From Bacillota bacterium (GTDB lineage Bacteria; Bacillota; Clostridia; Lachnospirales; Lachnospiraceae): a stretch of DNA of 34,070 nt. The notes under the pieces were generated by a model. That model saw nothing but the letters and a program-made list of their open reading frames with translations. It was not told the origin of the DNA and ran no database searches. The stretch lies in contig JAFAFU010000006.1 of assembly GCA_023423335.1 (NCBI GenBank), forward strand, positions 1-34,070, given 5' to 3'. The translations under genes were made by a program, and so were the position numbers. Shown here piece after piece: positions 29,070 to 34,070 of the stretch (position 1 is the first letter of the stretch; every line of letters begins with the position of its first letter).

Positions 29070-29408
29070 ATGGCGAAGATATACGCACCAAACAAGCAGT
29101 ATACCGGCATTTCCGCCAGCGTTGCATTTGCCAATGGCAGGGGGGAGACTGACAATCCTGAGCTGATCAAGTGGTTTGAACGCAGCGGATATACGGTAGA
29201 AAAGGCTGAAGCCAAAGAGAAGGCACCCGATCAGGATCCTCTTAAGGAAGCAGGCCAGGTTCCTGCCAAAGAGCCCGGTAAGCTTGACGGAATGACTGTT
29301 GAGCAGCTGACCGAGTACGCAAAAGAGCACGGTATCGATATCGGCAATGCCACTTCTGTTAACGGCATTACAAAGAAGATTACCGATGCTGAAAAGAAAG
29401 GGGCTTAA
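29070..29408 (+). CDS. Capsid-associated small protein with HeH/SAP-like tail, copy 2
   Basis: 112 aa, 3 bp after copy 1, GGAGGG upstream inside the previous gene end. MAKIYAPNKQYTGISASVAF and KWFERSGYTVEKAE align with copy 1; the tail (MTVEQLTEYAKEHGIDIGN) again has the HeH/SAP look, joined by a Lys/Glu/Pro linker. Diverged duplicate of the gene before. Confidence 0.78.
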   Translation: MAKIYAPNKQYTGISASVAFANGRGETDNPELIKWFERSGYTVEKAEAKEKAPDQDPLKEAGQVPAKEPGKLDGMTVEQLTEYAKEHGIDIGNATSVNGITKKITDAEKKGA

Positions 29409-29410
29409 TC

Positions 29411-29740
29411 ATGGCTTATGCTACTAGTGAAACCTTAGACCCTGAGCTTTTAGAGCTTGCTAGTAGCAAGATTGATGAGCTCACCTTTAACCGAATCGTA
29501 GCCAGGGGATTTGCCAACCTGACCGCATTCCAGAAGGATAAGATTGAAAAGGCTACTCTGCTGCAGGCACAGTATTATGAAGATTACGGTACTGATCCGG
29601 GAGCATTAAGCGGTTTTAGTGTTCCCGGACTGAGCCTCAGCTTCGGACAGGGAACCGGCGAATCGGTCCCAGCCGGAGTAAGCCCGGCTGCGTACTCCCT
29701 GTTAAGGCAAACAGGATTAATGGTAAGGACGGTGTGCTGA
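29411..29740 (+). CDS. Head-tail connector (adaptor) protein
   Basis: 109 aa. Helical pattern LASSKIDELTFNRIVARGFA and QKDKIEKATLLQAQYYEDY, typical of gp6/gp15-type connectors that sit below the portal. It precedes the head-closure gene, with ATGA overlap (stop TGA 29738-29740). Confidence 0.8.
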   Translation: MAYATSETLDPELLELASSKIDELTFNRIVARGFANLTAFQKDKIEKATLLQAQYYEDYGTDPGALSGFSVPGLSLSFGQGTGESVPAGVSPAAYSLLRQTGLMVRTVC

Positions 29741-30084
29741 TGATACCGGATAAATTACCGCAGTTACCAAAAAAGTTATTCAATCAGGATTGGGCCATAG
29801 CAATCGATCAGGAACTCAACGAGGATGGCTATACACCGCCTGCCGCAACCCTTACGGCAAAATGCTGGTTCAGCGGCAAGGCCTATCAAATCATGGATGC
29901 GGAAAAGCATATTATACGCTTGGAGGGGGTCTTGGTTGCCTTGGGAGACCTTTTCCCGGTAATACCTGTGATTGCCAAGGGTACAGTCAGGAAAGATACA
30001 GGAAGGGCCTATAAAATATACCGGTGCCAGAGACCGCTTAACCCGGACGGGTCCGTCTATGCTACAGTATTGGAGTTGATGTAA
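29740..30084 (+). CDS. Head closure/minor capsid protein
   Basis: 114 aa from ATG 29740 (overlaps the previous stop by one base in ATGA). Beta-rich, with a strand pattern (ATLTAKCWFSGKAYQIMDAE, then GTVRKDTGRAYKIYRCQRPL) like head-tail stopper proteins. It is coupled to both neighbours. Confidence 0.8.
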   Translation: MIPDKLPQLPKKLFNQDWAIAIDQELNEDGYTPPAATLTAKCWFSGKAYQIMDAEKHIIRLEGVLVALGDLFPVIPVIAKGTVRKDTGRAYKIYRCQRPLNPDGSVYATVLELM

Positions 30085-30455
30085 TGCACGTAAAGGTAAA
30101 AATGAATAGCGCTGCTGTCAGAAGGCTGTCCAAGGCGCAGATTACCGCCCTGGAGCAGACTGCCGAGGCCGTGAAGACGGATGTGATTACAGCAAATGTC
30201 ATGCCTTTTGATGTCGGTACCATGCAAAATGAGTCAACCATGATAGACGCCAGTCGATCAAAGCGCGGACATGTAACAATATCAACCGATACTCCATATG
30301 CGAGGAAGCTTTATTTCCATCCGGAATATCACTTTAACAGAGATAAGAATCCACATGCCCAAGGCAGATGGTACGATCCCTGGATTAGCGGCAGGAAAAA
30401 GGGTTTTGCACTGAAGGCCTTCCGGGTAATTTACAAGAGACTGACAGGAGTGTGA
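30084..30455 (+). CDS. Minor capsid protein 2-like (tail-completion region)
   Basis: 123 aa, ATG 30084 overlapping the previous stop. Helix LSKAQITALEQTAEAVKTDV, then PFDVGTMQNES and YARKLYFHPEYHF..NPHAQGRWYDPW, the signature of the minor capsid 2 family (HK97 gp10-like role). It joins head and tail. Confidence 0.85.
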   Translation: MHVKVKMNSAAVRRLSKAQITALEQTAEAVKTDVITANVMPFDVGTMQNESTMIDASRSKRGHVTISTDTPYARKLYFHPEYHFNRDKNPHAQGRWYDPWISGRKKGFALKAFRVIYKRLTGV

Positions 30456-30461
30456 TGCGAT

Positions 30462-30851
30462 ATGACCCTGAAAGAGGTCAGGGACTGGCTTAAGCCTAAG
30501 ATAGTCAGTATAGAAAATGCCTACATAGGCAGAACAGATCCGACGAAGGAGAAATCCATCTGTGTATACGGCCGTGCCAGCTCCTCAGACACTATTGCGA
30601 TTGGTGGCCTGGCTAACACCTCAATGGCTACCAAAGGCATCAGTATATTGGTCCAGTGGTCCAAAGATCCCGATGCCGCAGAAATAAAAGCAAAAAGCAT
30701 ATATGATATTTTCAAGGGCACTCATGTCGTGATAAACGGTACAGAGTGCTTTTTCAATATGCTGAACGATGAACCTGTACCCGTAGGGACCAATGATAAT
30801 GATATCTACGAGTACGTGATTGATTTAACCATGACCTATAAGAGAGGATGA
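30462..30851 (+). CDS. Minor capsid/tail terminator protein
   Basis: 129 aa. Starts MTLKEVRDWLKPKI with YIGRTDPTKEKSICVYGR and ISILVQWSKDPDAAEIKAKS, typical of the phage minor capsid / tail-terminator family next to the tail tube gene. Confidence 0.83.
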   Translation: MTLKEVRDWLKPKIVSIENAYIGRTDPTKEKSICVYGRASSSDTIAIGGLANTSMATKGISILVQWSKDPDAAEIKAKSIYDIFKGTHVVINGTECFFNMLNDEPVPVGTNDNDIYEYVIDLTMTYKRG

Positions 30852-30857
30852 TATAAG

Positions 30858-31322
30858 ATGCTTAAAATGAACATACAGTTCTTTGCATCGACTGGTGTGA
30901 ATCCGGTCAATGAGATCACATTTGCCGTTAATACTGCCGGCAGAACATCTCCCGGTACCTTTGTTGTTGTAACAGATGCTGAATCATTAGCAATTGGCAT
31001 CGACGGGAATGTTGAAGAGTGGAATCCAATGGATCAGGCAGGATGGGCAAGGCGGTTGATGACTGCCAAATCCCTTACTGTTTCTATGGGCGGAAAACGT
31101 AACTATGGCGATCCCGGCAACGATTATGTTGCATCAAAAGCGTGGGCAAATGGTCAGGCTTGTAATTCCCAGTTTAAGATTACGTTCCCGAACCAGGATG
31201 AGTTGCAGTTTAACTGCGTACTCAATGTGACTTCCTTGGGTGGAGACAGTACCGCAATCGATGCCCTGGAGTGGGAAGCATTGTCCGACGGGAAACCCAC
31301 TTACACACCGCACGAGGGATAA
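30858..31322 (+). CDS. Major tail tube protein
   Basis: 154 aa, ATG 30858 with GAGAGGATG upstream. Beta-rich with MTAKSLTVSMGGKRNYGDPG followed by NDYVASKAW, and a long strand pair (QFKITFPNQDELQFNCVLNV), as in phage tail tube proteins. A terminator follows, so its transcripts may be more abundant than those further downstream. Confidence 0.85.
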   Translation: MLKMNIQFFASTGVNPVNEITFAVNTAGRTSPGTFVVVTDAESLAIGIDGNVEEWNPMDQAGWARRLMTAKSLTVSMGGKRNYGDPGNDYVASKAWANGQACNSQFKITFPNQDELQFNCVLNVTSLGGDSTAIDALEWEALSDGKPTYTPHEG

Positions 31323-31340
31323 TGAAACTCAACGGAAAGG

Positions 31341-31372
31341 GGAGCAGGAAATGACGGCCTGCTCCTTATTTT
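31341..31372 (+). terminator. Terminator after the tail tube gene
   Basis: GGAGCAGG (31341-31348), loop AAATGACGG, CCTGCTCC (31358-31365), perfect 8 bp, then TTATTTT. Probably partial, because tail genes continue downstream. Confidence 0.8.
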
Positions 31373-31393
31373 AATTAAAAGGAGGCTTATGCA

Positions 31394-31735
31394 ATGTCAA
31401 AAATTATAGATATTTCAGCAAAAATCACTAACCAGCTGCCAATCGTGAAGATCACGGACGAAATCGTAGTAACGGTCAACAACAGGAAAAGCACTATTTT
31501 AAACATGCAGCTGATGATCAAAGAGACTGTAAGTAAATCCAATAAAAATGCCGGAGAGTATGACGAGATCGCATTCATGGAAAAAACACTTGCGATGCTG
31601 ATCGGCCAGAAGTCGGTTGATACAATAAATGATCTGGATCTTCCTGTCCCGGAATATAAAATTGTTTACTCCGGGATCATGGCGGCTGCCACAGGTGCGA
31701 CTGCGGAGGAAGTCGAAGCACGATTTCAAAAATAA
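31394..31735 (+). CDS. Tail assembly chaperone, short form (G)
   Basis: 113 aa, AAGGAGG upstream. Strand-rich N-terminus (KIIDISAKITNQLPIVKITD) and a helical C-terminus ending EEVEARFQK. Its position between tail tube and tape measure, followed by an overlapping frame, is that of the G gene of long-tailed phages. Ribosomes that shift frame near its end would make the G-T fusion. Confidence 0.83.
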   Translation: MSKIIDISAKITNQLPIVKITDEIVVTVNNRKSTILNMQLMIKETVSKSNKNAGEYDEIAFMEKTLAMLIGQKSVDTINDLDLPVPEYKIVYSGIMAAATGATAEEVEARFQK

Positions 31736-32081
31736 AGATACCAGGGATGAATATTATGATCTCTTTGATGACTGGGAGCTGATTGAATCGAGTTTCCTCA
31801 AACAATACGGGATCCGGATACGGAATGACGAGGACGATATGTCCTGGATGGAATTCTGCTCTCTCCTTGGCGGCATCATGCCGGACACTCCGCTTGGCCG
31901 GATCGTATCAATCCGGTCAGAAAAGGATCCGAAACGAATCAAGGAATTCACTAAGGAGCAGCGCCGGATCCGCAATGAGTGGCTGATGAAACGAAACAAG
32001 AAGCTGAAAGAAAATCCGGAAGCTTACAAGGCATACTGGGAAGGTTTCCAAAAGTGGGCAAAGGCAACCTTTAGCAAATAA
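31728..32081 (+). CDS. Gp15-type tail chaperone extension (T part, by frameshift)
   Basis: This frame encodes KNKDTRDEYYDLFDDWELIE and the Gp15-family segments MSWMEFCSLLGGIMPDTPLG and RRIRNEWLMKRNKKLKE. There is no ATG, GTG or TTG with a ribosome binding site near its start, so it should be made by a shift from the G frame. At TTT-C (31724-31727) a +1 slip of tRNA-Phe from UUU to UUC gives 228 aa; alternatively a -2 slip on the A run (31728-31732) gives 229 aa. Both keep the fusion in frame. Confidence 0.8.
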   Translation, partial: KNKDTRDEYYDLFDDWELIESSFLKQYGIRIRNDEDDMSWMEFCSLLGGIMPDTPLGRIVSIRSEKDPKRIKEFTKEQRRIRNEWLMKRNKKLKENPEAYKAYWEGFQKWAKATFSK

Positions 32082-32117
32082 ACCAAACAAATAAGCGGAA
32101 AGGAGGTTGTAATACAT

Positions 32118-34070
32118 ATGAGCATGGAAGTCGGCAGAATTGATCTGGGTTTGGATGTCAATCAGAAATACTTTAACCGTCAGTTAAGCGGCCTTGCCGG
32201 TGGTGCTGAGAAACAGGCTAAGAGTGCCTTCAGTGGGCTCGGTGCTAAAATCGGGACAGTGATCGGTGTTGCTGCAGTAGCATCTTTTACAAAGTCCTGC
32301 CTTGGCCTTGGAAGTGCATTAACTGAAGTTCAAAACGTTGTAGACACCACATTTACCAGCATGAATCAGGACGTGAATAACTTTGCCAAGAATGCTATGG
32401 AGCAGTTTGGCTTATCGGAAACGGTTGCCAAGCGCTACACCGGTGTACTGGGCACTATGTCAAGGTCCATGGGAACAACGGAGCAGACGGCCTATGAGAT
32501 GGCAACGTCAGTAGCAGGCTTGGCCGCAGATGTGGCGAGCTTTTACGATATGAGCTCCGACACTGCTTTCACAAAACTCAAGTCCATATGGACCGGTGAG
32601 ACAGAAACCCTAAAGGATCTTGGCGTCATCATGACCCAGACCGCTCTTGATCAGTACGCCCTTAATGAAGGACTTGGCAAGACTACGGCCAAGATGTCCG
32701 AACAGGAAAAGCTCATGCTTCGCTACAGGTATGTAATGTCTCGGTTGTCCGGTGCACAGGGTGATTTTTTCAAGACACAGGACAGTTGGGCGAACCAGGT
32801 GAGGGTATTAACCCTCCGATTTGAAAGCTTAAAAGCTACTCTGGGACAAGGTTTCATTAATTTATTTACGCCTATCATACAAAGCCTTAATATCCTGCTT
32901 GGCAAGCTGCAGGGGGTTGCTGAAGGCTTTAGGTCCGTAACGGAGGCCATGTTCGGGAAGCAGACGGTTAATGCAGCCGGGGCCGTATCAGAGAGCGCTC
33001 TGGAAGCAGCTGAGAATATTACCGGTGTGGGTGATGCAGTAAAAGAAGCAAAAAAGGCACTCGCAGGATTCGATGAGCTGAATGTGGTATCTTCTGGGCA
33101 GAAGACTTCTGCAAGCATTCCCGGGACACCTACAGATACACCTGGCACAACACCGGGTGCAAACGATGCGATTGAGACCAATGGAGGACTGGCCAAGTCT
33201 CTCCAGAAGCTGAAGGATGCAATCAGCCCTACTCTGGACGCGCTGGGGGATTTGAAGGATGCATTAAAGCCTGTTGCCGATTTTGTTTTCAGCAATATAA
33301 AGAGCTTCTACGAGGATATCCTTAAGCCGATCGGTACCTGGGTACTTAGCGAAGGGCTGCCCAAACTGCTTGATGTATTTAGTGGACTACTAAATAGCAT
33401 TGACTGGGGTAAGCTTGCCGATGCCTTTAAAAAGGTAAATGAGGCTATTGCTCCATTTGCTATAAAAGTGGGTGAAGGATTCCTTTATTTCATAGATTCT
33501 TTGGTAGGCCTATTGAAGCCCGTTGTGTCGAAAACAGTGAGTTTACTGGCTGATGCACTTAGCGCCATGGCAGATGTCATAAATATCATACCGGAGGATG
33601 TCACAATAGCGATCGGAGGAGCAATTGGAGGGCTGGCTACTGCAATCTTATTATTCAATGGCGCGACTGCTATTTCCGGGGTCATTAAAAAAATAAAAGA
33701 TGCATTTGTAGGCAAGAGCGGGCTAATAACATTGATAGCAAAACATCCCATACTGACAATTGCGGCGGGGGTCATGACTCTGGCCGGAGCAGTATTGGCC
33801 CTTCAAAAAGCAAAATTTGAGAGATCGGAAATTGGTCAATACATCACAAAAATTGAAGAGCTTGTGGAATCCTCGAAGGATCTGAATGAAGAAATTCAGA
33901 TTATGTTGGACTCCCATGATGAGCGAAGGAAAGATATCGAAGTAGAATACGGGGCAGTGCAGATACTGGCAGACAAGTATTTTGCCTTAGCTGACCAAGA
34001 AAGCCTAACCAACGATGAGCAGTTACTAATGAAGACCTACGCCGGTGAGCTTATCGAAAAAATACCGGAA
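32118..34070 (+). CDS. Tail tape measure protein (partial, cut by the window edge)
   Basis: 651 codons to the edge, no stop. ATG 32118 with AAGGAGG upstream. N-terminus MEVGRIDLGLDVNQKYFNRQ, then GGAEKQAKSAFSGLGAKIGT and the phage-typical region FTKSCLGLGSALTEVQNVVD. A Ser/Thr/Pro-rich spacer (about 345-362) and hydrophobic stretches later (GGAIGGLATAILLFNG, ILTIAAGVMTLAGAVLAL). It sets tail length and helps DNA enter the cell. Confidence 0.93.
   Translation, partial: MSMEVGRIDLGLDVNQKYFNRQLSGLAGGAEKQAKSAFSGLGAKIGTVIGVAAVASFTKSCLGLGSALTEVQNVVDTTFTSMNQDVNNFAKNAMEQFGLSETVAKRYTGVLGTMSRSMGTTEQTAYEMATSVAGLAADVASFYDMSSDTAFTKLKSIWTGETETLKDLGVIMTQTALDQYALNEGLGKTTAKMSEQEKLMLRYRYVMSRLSGAQGDFFKTQDSWANQVRVLTLRFESLKATLGQGFINLFTPIIQSLNILLGKLQGVAEGFRSVTEAMFGKQTVNAAGAVSESALEAAENITGVGDAVKEAKKALAGFDELNVVSSGQKTSASIPGTPTDTPGTTPGANDAIETNGGLAKSLQKLKDAISPTLDALGDLKDALKPVADFVFSNIKSFYEDILKPIGTWVLSEGLPKLLDVFSGLLNSIDWGKLADAFKKVNEAIAPFAIKVGEGFLYFIDSLVGLLKPVVSKTVSLLADALSAMADVINIIPEDVTIAIGGAIGGLATAILLFNGATAISGVIKKIKDAFVGKSGLITLIAKHPILTIAAGVMTLAGAVLALQKAKFERSEIGQYITKIEELVESSKDLNEEIQIMLDSHDERRKDIEVEYGAVQILADKYFALADQESLTNDEQLLMKTYAGELIEKIPE

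Larger units (their letters stand above)
2008..34070. mobile_element. Temperate siphovirus-type prophage, left part
   Basis: It runs from the tRNA-Leu junction to the right window edge, where the tape measure gene is cut. Integrase, repressor, antirepressor, replication, terminase, head and tail genes occur in the usual order and orientation. The structural and recombination families seen here are complete enough to suggest a functional or recently functional prophage, though some early genes carry scars (10785-10830, 16034-16096, 18944-19153). Confidence 0.93.

Noticed and set aside
32723..33295. 190-aa minus-strand frame inside the tape measure gene
   Set aside because: Shadow of the tape measure coding sequence, with no start signals.

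Overview
The window is the left part of a temperate, long-tailed (siphovirus-type) prophage in a low-GC Gram-positive host, most likely a clostridium of the Lachnospiraceae type. This rests on the strong AGGAGG ribosome binding sites, on the protein families (Rha/ORF6C antirepressor, DUF1351, ERF, DUF927, DUF1492, Gp15) and on the TTG/GTG start usage; the genus cannot be fixed from the sequence alone. Host DNA is seen only at 1-2015: a tRNA-Asn, an FAD oxidoreductase with a C-terminal Rieske domain, and a tRNA-Leu(AAG) with its promoter. The phage integrase ends 3 bp from the tRNA-Leu 3' end, so the prophage is integrated there. The window stops inside the tape measure gene, so attR, tail fibres and lysis genes are not visible.

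Layout. (1) 2018-5167, minus strand, lysogeny block: double-HTH repressor, ImmA-like protein, a proteasome-like N-terminal nucleophile (Ntn) hydrolase, a probable ~80-nt RNA on the opposite strand, and the integrase. (2) 5168-5313, divergent control region with operators and two promoters. (3) 5314-19591, plus-strand early operon: Cro-like protein, Rha/ORF6C antirepressor, many small proteins, a double AbrB protein, DUF1351, ERF annealing protein, DUF927 ATPase, an iteron-rich segment that looks like a replication origin (12408-12682), a 591-aa modular protein, a Myb-like protein, a DNA adenine methylase and a DUF1492 sigma-like late regulator. (4) 21494-34070, late operon: TerS, TerL, portal, MuF minor head protein with a toxin-like tail, scaffold, capsid, connectors, tail tube, a frameshifted tail chaperone pair and the tape measure protein.

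Accessory (cargo) genes are scattered through this backbone. Minus-strand genes with their own promoters interrupt the early operon: a two-TM protein at 6617, a YjzC-like protein at 7695, a secreted protein at 16152 and a DUF4145 protein at 17560. An AT-rich cassette of three genes with its own promoters (19736-21466) sits between the late regulator and the terminase. A SLATT-type membrane protein with its own promoter (24936-25458) sits between portal and MuF. The MuF protein carries a C-terminal nuclease-like domain and is followed, with a 17-bp overlap, by a CPCC-family protein that could be its immunity protein.

Most notable candidates for undescribed biology: the Ser1 proteasome-like hydrolase in the lysogeny operon; the DUF6232-like membrane protein and its neighbour, which share a 21-residue motif at facing ends; the SLATT cargo gene; the MuF-toxin/CPCC pair; and the iteron origin. 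Several scars show recombination: a duplicated dam 3' end, an ERF/DUF927 junction and a broken zinc-finger gene.
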